DNA of 64,000 bases from Pristionchus mayeri (GCA_036245805.1 BTRK01000003.1:26360685-26424684); one strand, 5' to 3'. Counted from the first letter of the stretch, positions 1 to 12,216 are shown. The notes: a model not told the origin generated them from the sequence alone. Translations and numbers: made by a program.

Positions 1-128
1 TCCTGTGGGAACGACCGCCCTCCTCATCCTACATGCACATGGCGGAGTGCGACTAAGTGATGCAGAGGCTATAGTTAAAGCGGATTATGTTAGAACGACG
101 GAGAAGTGCAAAGTGAGTTATCCTATTC

Positions 129-166
<38 letters not shown>

Positions 167-909
167 CATCTTACAAATTTCACTGGTTTTTTTCTAATCT
201 TCAGGGTTATAAAGAAGGAAGCGGTCCATGGAAGGCATGTGGAGAGGAAGTTGAAGACGTCCTCCTCAGATCTATCGTCAATAAGCTGCACTCCAATCTC
301 GAGCAATTGGATAAGAAGGAAGGACGGCCAGAGAAGAACAAGAGGCTGGGCATGATCATGCCAATGATATGTAGGAAGGTAGTGAATGGTAAGCCATGAG
401 GAGAGTAGTCGATATTAAGAATTCTTTATTCAGATGAGAAGAAGGAAGAGAAGAAGGATGAAAAGCCGAAAGAGAACAATTCTCAAGACAAGATGAGAAT
501 GTCGGAAAATGAGAGAAAGAAGGAGGAACGAAGGAAGGAGGAAGAGGAGAGGAAGATGGAGGAGAAGAGAAAGGAGGAGGAGGAGATCATCATCGCGAAA
601 GCTCAGCTGCGATATAAGGCACTGGCAACGGATAGGGTGGCTATAATCCATCCTACGACATTAGGCAGAGTTCTCTATACTACGAAAGTTGTTGACAAAA
701 CAAGACAAACAGCGATCGAGGTAACTAAATATTATATCGCTAATTTACTAAATATAAGCAAAAAATAGAAAATAAAGAATTATTTTCAGTATTTGTACGG
801 CCACCAGAATTTGCTGTTGTCGATGACTGCGCTACACAATAAATCAAATGGAATCAACGGCAAATTTGTTGTGGAGCGACACCCCAAATGGACACCCCCC
901 CCCTCCTAG
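1..909 (+). CDS. Unknown Lys/Glu-rich protein, 3' part
   Basis: I do not recognise this gene; its 5' end lies outside the window. Exons ending at 112, then 205-388, 434-720 and 790-909 join in phase with good GT donors and TTCAG/TTTTCAG acceptors, giving about 208 codons. The middle (exon 3) is a run of Lys, Arg and Glu that should form a charged helix or coiled coil. The flanks are mixed sequence with one possible zinc-free Cys pair and no motif I can name. The last exon ends in a Pro-rich tail and TAG at 907-909, only 12 bases before the stop of a convergent minus-strand gene. Exon 1 is open from the window edge, so it is partial. The reading frame across three introns supports a real gene; the function is unknown. 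Confidence 0.6.
131..163. repeat. (CT)n microsatellite in an intron
   Basis: About 16 perfect CT dinucleotides between two coding exons, upstream of a TTCAG acceptor, so it forms part of an extended polypyrimidine stretch. Confidence 0.95.
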
Positions 910-921
910 TTGATTCGGAGA

Positions 922-1438
922 TTATGCCCAGATAAATGGACTTATTAAGTGAAAAATAGATAGTAAGAATACAATATGAAATGGGAGGGCAAGGGGCGCA
1001 GAGGCATACTTTTTTGACAACAGACCTGCATGGACATCATGATCTTGATCTATACCACCTCGTTCCATCTCTGCTTCCTTCTTCCTCCTCTTGGAGCATC
1101 GCTCTTTTACCAATCTTCTCTGAAAATGACACAATAGTTTGTAAATGAAAATGAGAAATATAATAAATCGAAACTTCTCCCTTTCATTCCGTTTTCACCT
1201 CAAAATCCGATGATCCAATGATGAGACTGAAAACAATCGTTTAAAACTAATTTTTTATCTTATCAGAATCCCTCTTTCGTTATAATCAGAATCGGCATGG
1301 TATTTAGAGAATTGAATGAAGAGCTTACTTCTGTTGCAAATGAGTCGACCGATCCTCACTCTCTCTCACGAGAGAGCTGAGAGGGAATCGAGAGAAAGGG
1401 TGAAGAGACACGTCAATTTCCTCTTTTGCATACTCCAT
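922..1438 (-). CDS. Small unknown protein, three-exon model
   Basis: Minus-strand model with ATG at 1438-1436 and exons 1438-1329, 1226-1199 and 1119-922, all phase-compatible with GTAAGC and GTGAAA donors and two TTTTCAG acceptors, giving 111 residues. The N-terminal half is polar. A basic cluster (residues about 50 to 65) follows, and the last 25 residues are hydrophobic, which could be a C-terminal membrane anchor or an artefact of reading into 3' UTR. No family recognised. Its stop lies 12 bases from the stop of the convergent upstream gene. The 28-base middle exon is the weakest element. Confidence 0.4.
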
Positions 1439-1833
1439 TCTCACGATCCATTGTGCGCACGTGTATTCTGAGTGAGAAAAGTGGTCGATGGATTCTCCCT
1501 CTTACAATTAGTTCGTAAATCCGAAACGAATCTAGATACATCGTAATATTTTGATGAATGATGTTGCCAGAAATGTCTTAGGAACTCTAGGTAGGATCAT
1601 CGTCGGATCAGGTCGGACTATTCTTGGTTCACATCCGACGGTGATCTTTGATCTTCGATTTGCTTGGCGATTCGATTATTGAGGCGGGGAATTCCAAATA
1701 TCGATTAATAGAAACGTTATTCGAGAAATAATTTATGCATTGAGGAGAATTCCAAACAATAACGATTAGTATTGGTTTGTGGATCAGGAAGAGGAGATGG
1801 TAGTGTGCACATTCAACCAGACGACAGCCATCA
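1439..1833. other. Intergenic, no gene seen
   Basis: Between a small minus-strand gene start and a tRNA. I see one copy of the dispersed TTTGATC-type word near 1640 and no supported exon. Confidence 0.5.
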
Positions 1834-1905
1834 TCCGATGTAGTCTAGTGGTTATGATTTGCGGCTCTCACCCGCAAGGCCCGGGTTCGATTCCCGGCAT
1901 CGGAA
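1834..1905 (+). tRNA. tRNA-Glu (anticodon CTC)
   Basis: A 72-base cloverleaf. The acceptor stem TCCGATG pairs fully with CATCGGA, with discriminator A at 1905. The anticodon arm reads GCGG-CTCTCAC-CCGC, giving anticodon CTC, and the T arm contains GGTTCGATTCC. There is no intron. A run of five T follows at about 1911, a normal Pol III terminator. The sequence has all conserved A and B box positions and matches the usual eukaryotic tRNA-Glu. Confidence 0.97.
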
Positions 1906-2716
1906 CTACTTTTTGGCTTTCCCTTCTTTTGTTCTCCCGAAGTGATGAGAATTAAAGTGAGGAGAATGCAAATCTGCGATTAATGATTTATAATTCGGAA
2001 ATTAATTTGAAAATAATTTGACAGGCTCACCTAATCTTTTCTACCCACCTCCTCTTCTCGCCTTGATTATGCCCCGATTGAATTGCTTCGTATTGCAATT
2101 ACTCGTCCAGTTGCGACAGCCCAAGCACAAGTATCACGCTCTCATTTCCTTCCGTCTCAATCATATCTCTCTCTGTTTTCTCTTCTCGATCGTTGATTCG
2201 AGATTCGTCAGTCCATGTGATCCTTCTTCCCCTAAGTGCAATTTAGGTTCGAATAGAGGAAGGACGCGCCATTACTCACTTTCTCAGCATTTCCGCACCT
2301 AATCAGCCCCATTCTTCTTCCATTTCAACCCTCGTTCCTCCTACTAATCCATGTGTTCTCAACTTCGTTCCACCCTCACTATCACGCTGATTACGAAAGA
2401 GTCAAACAATTATAGCCCGAGCACACTGTGCGAATAATCACTTGCTATTGATGAGAACGATGGCAATACCTATACTTCGGAGTAGATCAAACTACCATTC
2501 TTGAATATCATCATCTAGGACTAACGTGCAAATTGGGCATATCTTCCTAATAAGCAGCCTCGATAACCTCGAATTAGAAGTATCACTGAATCACCCACAC
2601 ACCGAATCTCCTTGTTGTTCACATCCACTTCCCCCTTCCCTGAATTTCCTTATGAGACCCATTCCAGCTTTCCATCGACTGGATCCCCCTCCCCGTGAGT
2701 TCGTTCTTCATCTTGA
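1906..2716. other. Intergenic, upstream of receptor gene
   Basis: Pyrimidine-rich sequence with short open frames but no splice-supported coding exon. It presumably includes the receptor promoter. Confidence 0.4.
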
Positions 2717-5031
2717 ATGACTACTCCATCCGTTCTTCCTTCCATCTACGATTCTCATCCCTTCGACCCCGATTATCTCCCTGCTGCTATTCGGAATCTC
2801 GCCTCGATGTGTCCTGGTTAGCAAATAAGTTTGCTCAAGTCCCTCGATTGTTTACTTCAATCAGGGTTCATCGCTGTTCTCATGCTCGTTTCCATCGTTG
2901 TCAGAAACAGGAAGATGTTCGCAACTTACAAGGTCAGTCTGATATCCTCCCCTCCCATCCTTCCTCCTCCCTTCAGTTCACAGTGGTCTTCCTGACATTC
3001 GGTGGATTCTCCCTCGCTCTGCCCATCATTTCCTTCAATCTCTTCATGCTCATCGTCATCCCCATGCGGTATTCACAATCAGGATTCTCCTTCACATTCT
3101 CTCTTCCAGTCCTCAATTCCTCATCTCGACCATCGTCTGTTCCACGATCAAACAATTCTGTGCAGCTACAATGAACAGTTCCTTTGCTGTCGCCTGTGTC
3201 AGTCCCCTTCCAACGAGTAAACTCTCCCCCACTCTCGAATGAGTGTATGCCTTTGAACTAACGATCATTGAACCACACGTCCGCACTTCGCTTACGCAAG
3301 TCGCAAGCGATAGAAATAAGGCGCGAAAATAGGATTGGTGTCGGGAGGTGCCTGTAGTGTTAATGAGGTTGACACTACAGTCCTGTTGGTTTCCCATGTG
3401 AACACGTTGCGCTCCGAGTAACCCCCAGTAACCCCCACTGACCCCACGGGTCTAGCACGTTCATCTTTGAGAGAATTGTGCTTAAATTAGTCTCGTTGTG
3501 TTCAGTATGCAATTCTGCATCGAATCATATACAAGTTGTACTAGTAAAAGTATAAATATTTCGGCAAATTAATTTTCAAGTTGTCGAAAAGAAAAAAAAT
3601 CACTTCCCAGTGTTATCAGGGTATTAATTCTATTTTCCAGTTTTCTTTCAAATTTTTCCGGTTTTCAGACTTTTGATACGATTCACTATTTCCCATTATT
3701 TGTATGGTTTATACTACTCCACAAAGTCAATAGTATTTATAACGTAAACAAAACTAAGAAAGGGGAACCGTAAAACTTATCAAAAGTATGAAAACCGGAA
3801 AAATTTGAAAGAGAACTGGAAAATAGAATTAATACCCTGATAACACCGGGAAGTGATTTTTTTCTTTTCGACAACTTCAAAATTAATTTACCGAAATATT
3901 TAAACTTTTAATAGTACAAATTGTATATGATTCGATGCAGAATTGCATGCTGAACACAACGAAACTAATTTAAGCACAATTCTCTCAAAGATGAACGTGC
4001 TAGACCCGTGGGGTCAGTGGGGGTTACTGGGGGTTACTCGGAGCGCAACGTGTTCACATGGGAAACCAACTGGACTGTACTTCTCTATCTATCTAGGCAT
4101 TTGCAGAAATAGCAAATCCAATCGAGCAAAGTGTCTAAAGAATGATTATTTCAGTCGATCTCTCTTCTCCGATATCTCCTCGTCATATCAGGGAAGGAAT
4201 TCGGGGGAGGAGTCCTCCTGGGTGTCTACTTCGCCCTCTCTGCTCCTCTCGTCAGTGGAAGCAAACTAAATATCAATCGATATTTCATCAATCGATTCGC
4301 GTTGCAGTATATCTACTTCGTCCTTTCTCTCTGCATCGGCACGACGAGTCGGAATGATGAGTGTCCCTTCTTCATCGAGATCGAATGGGAATATCGACCA
4401 CTCGTGAGAATCCCTCGTCCATCCTTTCCCTTCCTCCATTCGAAATCTCGAATAGGTAAACAAAGTCAACCTGTCAGATGTACTTCGGGTATCTCTCTCT
4501 CATAATTCTCCTTGCCGATCTATGTAACATTCGAGTTCTTCTCTTCATTCTGTACCATCGAAGGAAACTGGCACTTCAAAGTATCCAATTCGTTCACCTT
4601 CCACATCTCATTTCAACTTCCAGAAGGAATCGGAAATAATTTTTCACGAAAGGACCGAGATCAATTCCATTTATCGATTGGATTACTCGTCCAATCGATA
4701 ACAGTTACGATCACCTTTGGGTCAACGATTCTCTTCATGCTTTTGTACTCCTACGGTGAGTGCTCTTCCTGACTATGGATAGCCTCTTCTCTTCTCAGGG
4801 ATCTCCATCCCTCCTTGGTTGTCCACCCTCACTAACACTCTCTCCTCCCTCTCAACTCTTCTCAATCCCCTTGCCTGCGCTGTCTTCATTCGTCCCTTCC
4901 GAGTTGAAATGGCAAGGAGTCTCTGTCTGAACAAGGTGATGGGAATCGAAGACTCACCGATCAACCCCGATCTGACCTACTTCCACTGTATTCACGGGAA
5001 GACTGCGCAAACTGAGACTAACAAGGAATGA
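2717..5031 (+). CDS. Seven-transmembrane serpentine receptor (GPCR)
   Basis: Eight exons (2717-2816, 2865-2932, 2977-3068, 3110-3197, 4155-4403, 4478-4580, 4624-4755, 4799-5031) join in phase to 354 residues, the usual size of nematode serpentine receptors. Seven hydrophobic segments are visible: TM1 in exon 2, TM2 in exon 3, TM3 across exons 4 and 5 ending in LRYLLV (an LRY in place of DRY), TM4 in exon 5, TM5 in exon 6, TM6 in exon 7 and TM7 in exon 8 with NPLACAVF followed by the basic FIRPFR start of helix 8. Cysteines in TM3 and extracellular loop 2 (DECPFF) could form the usual disulfide. It should act in the plasma membrane, most likely as a sensory chemoreceptor, but I cannot assign a subfamily. 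Intron 4 (966 bp) holds a palindromic element. Confidence 0.88.
3378..4077. mobile_element. 700 bp palindromic MITE with TA duplication
   Basis: Two arms of about 300 bp (3378-3680 and 3778-4077) are near-perfect inverted repeats around a loop of about 97 bp. The ends read CAGTCC and GGACTG and are flanked by TA at 3376-3377 and 4078-4079, as for Tc1/mariner-type non-autonomous elements. It has no transposase ORF and sits inside an intron of the receptor gene. Confidence 0.92.
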
Positions 5032-5418
5032 CCCACTCATCCATTGTATTTCTAATCCCAATACCTTCTCTTCTCTTAAGATAAATGATATTTGTAGAAG
5101 TTTCACCTCGAGAACTCCCTTTCCACTGAACGAGCTCATCTGGGAACAATGCCATTGAAGCATCAACAAGTGATGCACTACAGAAATCATCGAATCACGA
5201 GTATATGAAGATTGGTTGATAAGATCTTGATTTGCCAATAGCCATTTTCCTATCATTACAATCTCCATTTTTATTGTATGGTCCAGCATTGCAAAGGAAA
5301 ACTAGGATTGCAATTTCTTGCTGAGTACTATGTACATATTTCGATTTGAATGCAATGGAAGAAGTGATGGCATCATTCATGTAATCTTTGTCGACTGTTA
5401 ATAATCAATTGATCTGTG

Positions 5419-5981
5419 ATGGGCGCACAGAATGATAATGGGATAGTGGCGTCTTCATACGACTTGTCCACTGAAGAGAACCGTCTGCTCTCCCATGAGA
5501 AAGAAGAGGAAGGGAGGATTGAAGTCGACGACGGGTATCTCCCCTCCTGCTCTCAGATGGCCCATCGCAGTGGATGCCTTCGCATCCGTACCTGCCTCGT
5601 TCACCTGCAGTAACTCACTCTCTTACCCCTTCCTACTCTAGTGTACTCTCTCTCTCTCCCTCTCTCAATAGTGAGATTGCATGTGAAGTGAGAAGTCATG
5701 AGCTTGGTTAATTTTTATATCTTCTTCTTCCTTTCCAAATGAGTGAAATCTCAAAAGATGACTCACTTTGATGATGACTTTCTGCTTGATTTTCGCAGGG
5801 ACAGTGGCGACTCCTTAGGAGATCTGATGAAGTATTCATTGCCCACTTTCCTTATTTCTGCTCGATATATGCTTCAGTGAGTGCTCCTTTGTCCACTCCG
5901 TGCATCTCCAGAATCTTCGTGCCATCGATAGTATCTAAATTTTGGCACGGAGAAAAACTGCAAAAACATCTCATTCTCTAA
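5419..5981 (+). CDS. Small unknown protein
   Basis: Model of three exons (5419-5534, 5799-5876, 5912-5981) giving 87 residues. Donors GTATCT and GTGAGT and acceptors TTTCGCAG and CTCCAG keep the frame. The N-terminal 40 residues are acidic and polar, followed by an Asp/Ser-rich turn and a hydrophobic stretch (about residues 52 to 70) that might be one membrane segment. No family recognised. It lies 388 bp downstream of the receptor on the same strand. The alternative is that exon 2 continues into another C-terminal exon near 6180, so the end is uncertain. Confidence 0.4.
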
Positions 5982-6345
5982 TTCTCATTCGAAATACGTG
6001 TATGTAGTTACGGTATAAGGAATGGCATGTGTATAAATATTTAGTAGAGGAAAGGTAAAGATAACATTATTAGTATCGTTATTTATTATGCGACTGTCTA
6101 GAGTTAGAATGTTAGAGAAAAATGGTCTATGTAAAATATTTTATTTCGGATCTGAAAAGTGTAAGAATTCATGCATTATTTGAGGTTGTTTTTCTTTGTA
6201 TCGTCCCCGTTTTCGTCCTCATGGGCTTCAGAAGACGAAGAAAGAAGATGACGTCGCCTGCTTAATCATTTCTTGATCAAGCAACATCTACGAATGAAAG
6301 CCAAGATACTGCTTTTGTTTTAATATTTTGAATACAAATAATTCT
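5982..6345. other. Noncoding gap between convergent models
   Basis: AT-rich sequence. A short open segment near 6181-6264 could encode a hydrophobic-plus-basic tail but has no convincing acceptor. AATAAA-type signals for the minus-strand gene lie near 6340. Confidence 0.4.
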
Positions 6346-6971
6346 TTATTTCATTCTGTTGGACTGCGAGAATGTTGGGTAGCTGTTGAATGTGATCTTT
6401 GATGTTGACTTCGATGTATTCCGTGGAATGGAATGAGGAGGATTCCCATCGGGAACTGAAATGAGAAGACAATCACTGAATTCAACGAATCTCTTACCTG
6501 GGGGTTCAGGACTGCCCTTCTCTTGCTGTTCGATGAGGAAGGAAGAGAGGAACTTGGGAGGGAAATGCATACTCAATAGGGGAACGAACTGACTGAGTCG
6601 TTATGCCCAACTGATAAGAGGAACACTCAACCTGAGTAATAGCAGTGACTGTCACGGGACAAATATTGTGAAAAAGGTTTGTCAGGTGGAGAATGGAAGG
6701 AAGTGATCCGATCAGTGCATTCTTCTCCTCTCTTCTGCAGGCAGGGAGGGTCGAGGCGGGCCCTTGAGAGAAAATCTCCAGGCCTTAGAATGTGGAGGAG
6801 AGAGAGAGTGATCCTAGATCGATGATCGAACTACGACGACCGGGTGTCTGTATCAATCGATGCGTCTAGGGAGATCCACTCGGAAGGGTAGATCAGCCAG
6901 GTGGATAAGGACAACTCTATGACTCAGACCTGAAAGGGAGCAGTAAAAATGATGAGTGCGTTGGCAGTGGC
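6346..6971 (-). CDS. Unknown protein, 3' exons only
   Basis: Five minus-strand exons (6971-6930, 6865-6841, 6783-6632, 6588-6498, 6455-6346) fit in phase and encode 139 residues ending in TAA at 6348-6346; that stop overlaps an AATAAA signal. The first exon has no Met, so at least one upstream exon is missing, probably between 7000 and 7750. The middle (NALIGSLPSILHLTNLF and following) is amphipathic to hydrophobic, and the C-terminal 45 residues are Pro/Ser-rich. I do not recognise the family. The phase agreement across four introns argues for a real gene. The 25-base exon and the CTAAG acceptor at 6784 are the weaker points. Confidence 0.5.
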
Positions 6972-9498
6972 CTGATAGCGTCTAAGAGTACATAACCCGG
7001 CCATAACTTCCGATATCCCTCAAGTCATAATCTTTTTGATTTGAATGGTTGTCCTCTCTGCTGTTTTTTTCGTTTACATGAACAAGGAATTTTGTATTTG
7101 AGATCTTTGATTAGCATTCTCTCTAACAATTAACTTACCCGCTCAATTTACTTGGCTTTCACGAAGAATTATCTGATGAGAGAAAAGAAGCCTGGATATC
7201 GAGAATATCCAAGGGGAGGAGGGTACATGAGAAGAACGTGGACGGTCACTAATCTATTGTTCTCGTGGAAAACAGGCCTGAATCCTCATTCAGCTATTTT
7301 TTGGCACTTCTCGTAACGGGGTTTCGAGATTTCGGATAACAAGTAGAGGAAGGGAGAAAGAGAAGGAGAGGGGTGATAGAGAGGGGGACGGAGGAAGAGT
7401 CCAACGGGAAGAATCCGCGTGATTTCTCTTATTTTCGCTTCACTACGCAACTTCATCCATATTCGTCCATGAGATTCTTCTGAGTTACTCCAAGTAGAAC
7501 TTTACTTCTTCGATTAACGAATGCACAACGTTGGACGTTTCTTCCTCCCTGCTCATTACTCCTGAACTTCCTCCAGGTCAAAGATGAGAATGAATGGAAT
7601 GAAGTCTCTGGATATCAAATAGTATCGTCCTCCTCTCCATCCAATCTTCCCTCGAGTGCTCTGTAATTGCACCCTGACCTGCTCCATCTCTCCCTTCTTC
7701 TCTCCTCTCCGACTAATCACTACTCTCCGTCTGAATAAGCAGTGCATTCATCTCACTGGTCTTTCCTCTTCAAATGCTCATTATAGAAGCCGCATATCTG
7801 TCTGTTGATTCCTTCGTCCTCTCAATTATCCTCCCTCCCTCTCCTTCTCCTCCTTCATTCCTCCTATTTTTGCAGCGTGCGCGTGATAGATAGAGACTAA
7901 GAGGGCACCTGAGAAGGAGATGAAGGGGCAGCACGGGGAGAGAGCAGTCTCTCCGCCTTCCCCCTTCTCTGTCTTTGAGGAAGAGTGAGAGAGTGTGTGA
8001 AACGAGGAGAGTTCTCCTCTCTTCGTCCTTCTCCATCAACTGACATACATACGAGTATCTACTCCATTTAATTCCCCTTCTATTCTGAACCTTCCCTTCC
8101 CTTCTCTAGTAATTCCCATCTTGGGGGGGGGGGTTCAACTCCCACGCAGCGAGGGTCGATTCTCCCATCTACGCACCCCCCCCCCCTTCTCCCTTTTCTC
8201 AGTTCCAATCCCGATGAGATCTCGCGACTTTTTGTGATGCAATAGAGGAGATAACCCAGTCTTGTCCTGAATTCAGCCCAGTTCTCATCAGTTCTAAGTC
8301 GAAATGTAAAGAATCTCACGGGAGATCAGAAGACGATAAGAGAGTGAGGGAAAGAACCACGGATGGAAAGACGAGAGAAGAGGGTTTATGAAGAGGAGAG
8401 AGAGAGAGAGAGGAAGGGGACTAATTAGGATGGAGAGAGCCGTCCCTCGGGCTATGAAGAGAGAGAGGAAGAGGGGTGGATCGATGGGGAGAGAGGGAGA
8501 GGGGGAGGGGGGGGGCGAGAGGGAGGAGGGTGGAATAGCCATTGGAAGACAGAGAAAGGGTTTGCTTCATTCACTACCTTCCTTCATTTCTCCACGGAAT
8601 TTCCATGTTTTCGTGTAACCTCGCAATATTTCTCGTCCCTTTCGAGTCTTCTCCCTTCCCAATCATCAGTGGGAGGGGGTATTTCGAAACAGCTGAGTTC
8701 TCCCTCCCTCTCTCTCTCTCTCTCTTCCCACTTTGCAGTGTTGATAGACGCGTGTCCTTGGTTCATCGAGTAGAAGAGAGAGGAAAGAAGGCAGACTCCT
8801 TTTTTTGTCTTCTCCTCCCTTCTCGTCCTACTGCTGTCCATCTCTGGTCTTGCTCCTCTCCTCATTCCCTCCTCTGCTACTCGCTCCCCCCTTCTGGAAA
8901 TAGCTCACTTCGGTTATTTCCACTCTGCTCTCTTAGTATTGTCGATACACTGCTCCATGGGTAGAAACTCCAATGGAACGAGTATCTATAACCGAGGGGG
9001 AATTATGCCCCCTGGCTGTTCCCCCTCTCCTCCCTCTGAAAGTGACTGGCACCTGCCTCTGCTGTGTAATCCGAGCGACGGGAGAGAGCAACTCGCTCTT
9101 TGATCCCCCATTGATCTACCCTGTCCAGTTACAGTAATCTGTAATATTCATCATTGATTGGCGTATACTCCGCCTGCCACATTTCGACATAAACTTTAGA
9201 CGCTGATTCAAGCTGACTCACTCGTTTATCGGTTCCCATTCACTCTTGCACTTCTGCCAGAGAAAGAGGAGGAATCAGGAGTTTCGAAGTGAGGAGAGGA
9301 GGAATTAGAAGGGGAGAGGGAAGGGTCGAATTCGTGCCACTTGCTTCGTTGCTTCTACAGAGATGAGCGATATTTCACTCTCCTTCTTTCGCCATCGTCT
9401 TTCTTCTGAATCAGGAGGAGTGTCAATTGTGTGAATCCTTGCTCTCATTCACTCCAATCTCATGGGTGTTCTCCTTCACTATTTGCTCTTCCTCCCTT

Positions 9499-9557
<59 letters not shown>

Positions 9558-9822
9558 ATTCCTTTTCTTCAATTTCCGCCTGGCTGCCTGAAATTGATAC
9601 GAAATGTATCAAGGTGTGGAATAGATGCCGACAATATCTTCCCCCTCTTCTCTTCTATCATCCAAATCTGATTCGTTCCATTGTCCTCCTCTCCTTCTCT
9701 CGTTCCTTCTCCTCCCTCCCCTCTCTCCATTTCACAATTTGCAGTGGAGAATCGGGATCGAGAAGAATTGTCGGCGGGCGCGCGTTTTCCTCCTCGGAGT
9801 CGCGCACTTCCCTCCCTCTCCG
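6972..9822. other. No confident gene; purine/pyrimidine-biased DNA
   Basis: Long stretches are CT-rich on the plus strand or GA-rich, so both strands show low-complexity open frames (for example 8294-8542 and 7770-8039 minus). I found no chain of exons in phase. The 5' exons of the minus-strand gene ending at 6346 should lie near 7000-7750. Confidence 0.4.
9503..9556. repeat. (TC)n microsatellite
   Basis: About 27 uninterrupted TC units, roughly 270 bp upstream of the ATG of the next plus-strand gene. Confidence 0.95.
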
Positions 9823-11656
9823 ATGCATCTGGCGGATCTGAAGAGGGCGGTCGAGGATGTTCTCCTGCAACCGGAAGTGAATGACGTCACTAAGAGAGAA
9901 GGAAGGTCGAGTATCGCAGCACTCGATCTATGCCAGGTGAGAAGAAGGAGCAGATTGGAGTTGGAGTACGAAATATCTTCTGCTCTACTAGCAAAGGGGA
10001 ATTCTCATGAGGAGATTGCGAGTGAGTGGAGAAGGCTGATGGGGGGGACTAGTTGAGAGAGAATTCAGACCTGCCAACGGAGTCCACTTCCTCTTTCCCC
10101 TCGTGGAAACGGAAGGAAATGGAGAAAATCAGTGATGAAATAATGGGATATTGTATCAATGGGAGAGAATGTAGTGTTCGCATTCCAATTCAATTCCTGC
10201 TATAAAACCCTTTCGTTGAATTGATAATTGCCATGTACATTCACAGTGGATGTGCATGGATGGAGAGTGATTATTGTGGAGTGAGATCAGTAGATCATCT
10301 CCCCCATCACTTACACGCTTCTTATCAGTTCGTCATTCGAGTGAGTGATAGAGAAAGGCTGAGTATGAGGAGCAGTTGGAGGGGATCGAAGGGAGGGAGT
10401 TGGATTACAAAGAGTAGAGAAGATGAGGGGCTTCTTATATTATGAAAGATCTTCGGAAACTCGTCATGCTGGAATAGAAGTGATTGAGTCATTTTTCATT
10501 TAAAACTGGGGAAAGTAGTACGAATTGAGTATATCGTTAAAATGTGATAAGTATTTCTCCCTGCAGATGACTCCGTCCACTTCCTCCTCAGCCTCGTGTG
10601 CTTCTTCTTCCTCCGGATGCCCTTCCGTCGCCACGAGAACCTGCTCTTCCAGCAGTGAAACTGTCGCCGCTGGTGAGTAAATCTGTGAAAGAGTAAGAGG
10701 AGAACAAAGATGGAGAAGGAGAAGGATGAGTAGATGGGATGTTCATCGATATTCCTTGAGGTGGAGGGAATCTGGCGACGAGTACGAGTCTCGACCACAT
10801 CATGTTGAGGGGTGAGACTACTCTCCATTCCAGATCAATTTAAAATTATGAATGAATTGGATGATTTGATTGCACAGTGTGTATTGTAGGGACCTCCTCG
10901 ATCTCTCGATCTGGTGGGATCTCTCGTCGATCCTCTCGAATTCTTCCCCATCACACTCACTCCCATCTACCTGCCAGCAAGAGGAAGAGGAGCAACTCAC
11001 TCAGTAGCAGTGGGTACTACAAGTGAGCTGATCATCTGAGACCCCAGTCCTTGCCTAGAACCACCATTAAACTGTGTAGTCCTAAATCGTTGATATTTGT
11101 TCCGAAGTGTATTCGTTTCGCCAAAGAAGGGTAAGGGAGCAATGATGAATGGATTGATTGCAGGCCTCAGTCTGGTCTTCCTCCTCCTTCTTCTCTTCCT
11201 CCTACTGCACGCGCCACTCCTTTTCGGTATGAGAATCGCTCATTTGATCTTTAGGAATGATTAGCATTGGATACAAAGACTTTCTGTATACTTTCTCGTC
11301 AACTCTCCATCAATTATTGATCCTTCAGGGAGGATTCGTACCACCCCCCTCACAAATTATCACTGGGATCATCCGAGTCAACGGATAGTTCTGCTCCTCC
11401 CGAGTATTCCTTCGTTGCTCCTCCCTCTGGTTCCCTCTTCCTCTCCTCTCCTCCTCTTCCCATCGAAGCTCCTTCTGCTCCTGAATCTACCCTTCTAACG
11501 ACGGTGAGCAGAGAGGACTGAGCAATATGAGTGTTGTGTGGATATCCATGGGGATGAATTCGATAAGAATCGGTCTAAATAACCAATAATTGAGTGTTGC
11601 AGGGGGGTTCGATAACGAACGGATTCCACGAGGACGAAGAGATGGAGTGCGACTGA
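9823..11656 (+). CDS. Ser/Pro-rich unknown protein
   Basis: Six exons (9823-9936, 10567-10672, 10890-11022, 11164-11226, 11329-11503, 11603-11656) join in phase to 214 residues. Residues 1 to 38 are a short mixed helix-like segment. The rest is strongly Ser/Pro-rich with a basic patch (SKRKRS, about residue 105) that could be a nuclear signal, then a proline-rich region and an acidic tail (HEDEEMECD). Such composition suits a disordered regulatory or nuclear protein, but I cannot name a family. The weak point is exon 1: its frame stays open for another 40 codons past the CAG/GTGAGA donor (to 10056), so an alternative or retained form is possible. Confidence 0.55.
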
Positions 11657-12108
11657 ATCTTCGACGATGACGTCATCATCTACGATCACAACTAAAAATA
11701 ACACCCTCTTTCCCTTTCATACGAATTGAGCTATGCCAAAGAGATCAACTCGAGGCAATTTCCTTGCGGGTCTAATGGATACGGTTCGAGTGCATATAAA
11801 CCGAAGAAGAAGAGTATTTGACATGGATGCTTTATCCTCCGAGACCAATCTCCTCGTTCTTTCCCCTCTCCTCGAGTACATCCTCATTCCTGATCTCTTC
11901 TCTTCCCTTCTGATTTCCCCTTCCTTCGCTCTTTCCTCTGCGATTGCCAAGAACCCCCATCGATTTTACGATCTGCTAAAAGTTGTGCGAAGTCCATAAT
12001 AAATTTATTTGACTTTACATTCTCATCGAGAAAAGACAAAGCAACCGCCGATTCTCCCAGTATTCTCGAATTGCAAAAGAAAAAATACAGATACTGACAA
12101 ATGAAAAT
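11657..12108. other. Gap with one open frame of doubtful status
   Basis: A plus-strand open frame of 88 codons (11733-11999) begins at ATG and ends just before AATAAA, but it has no introns, no recognisable domain and an overlapping minus-strand frame. I leave it as unproven; it may be 3' UTR. Confidence 0.3.
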
Positions 12109-12168
12109 GTCTTGGCCGGGAGCGAACCGGCGACTTTCTGTGTGTGAAGCAGACGAGATAACCACAAC
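12109..12168 (-). pseudogene. Decayed tRNA-Val(CAC) copy
   Basis: The minus strand reads a D arm, the anticodon arm with CAC and a T arm nearly identical to the intact tRNA-Val at 14295-14367. The 3' acceptor strand (CCAAGAC) survives, but the 5' acceptor strand is replaced by unrelated bases that cannot pair with it, and there is a substitution in the anticodon stem. It is therefore a pseudogene or 5'-truncated copy. Confidence 0.8.
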
Positions 12169-12216
12169 ATTTCCAGGCAGTTTTTCCCCCGTTCCCTTAT
12201 CTGTGTGTGCGTTTTT

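Noticed and set aside
3943..4269. 108-codon open frame
   Set aside because: Runs through the inverted arm of a MITE into a receptor exon in the wrong frame.
7556..7747. 63-codon basic minus-strand frame
   Set aside because: Could be an upstream exon of the 6346-6971 gene but I found no phase-consistent link.
8294..8542. Pro/Ser/Leu-rich minus-strand frame
   Set aside because: Simple-sequence purine/pyrimidine DNA, no splice sites or domain.
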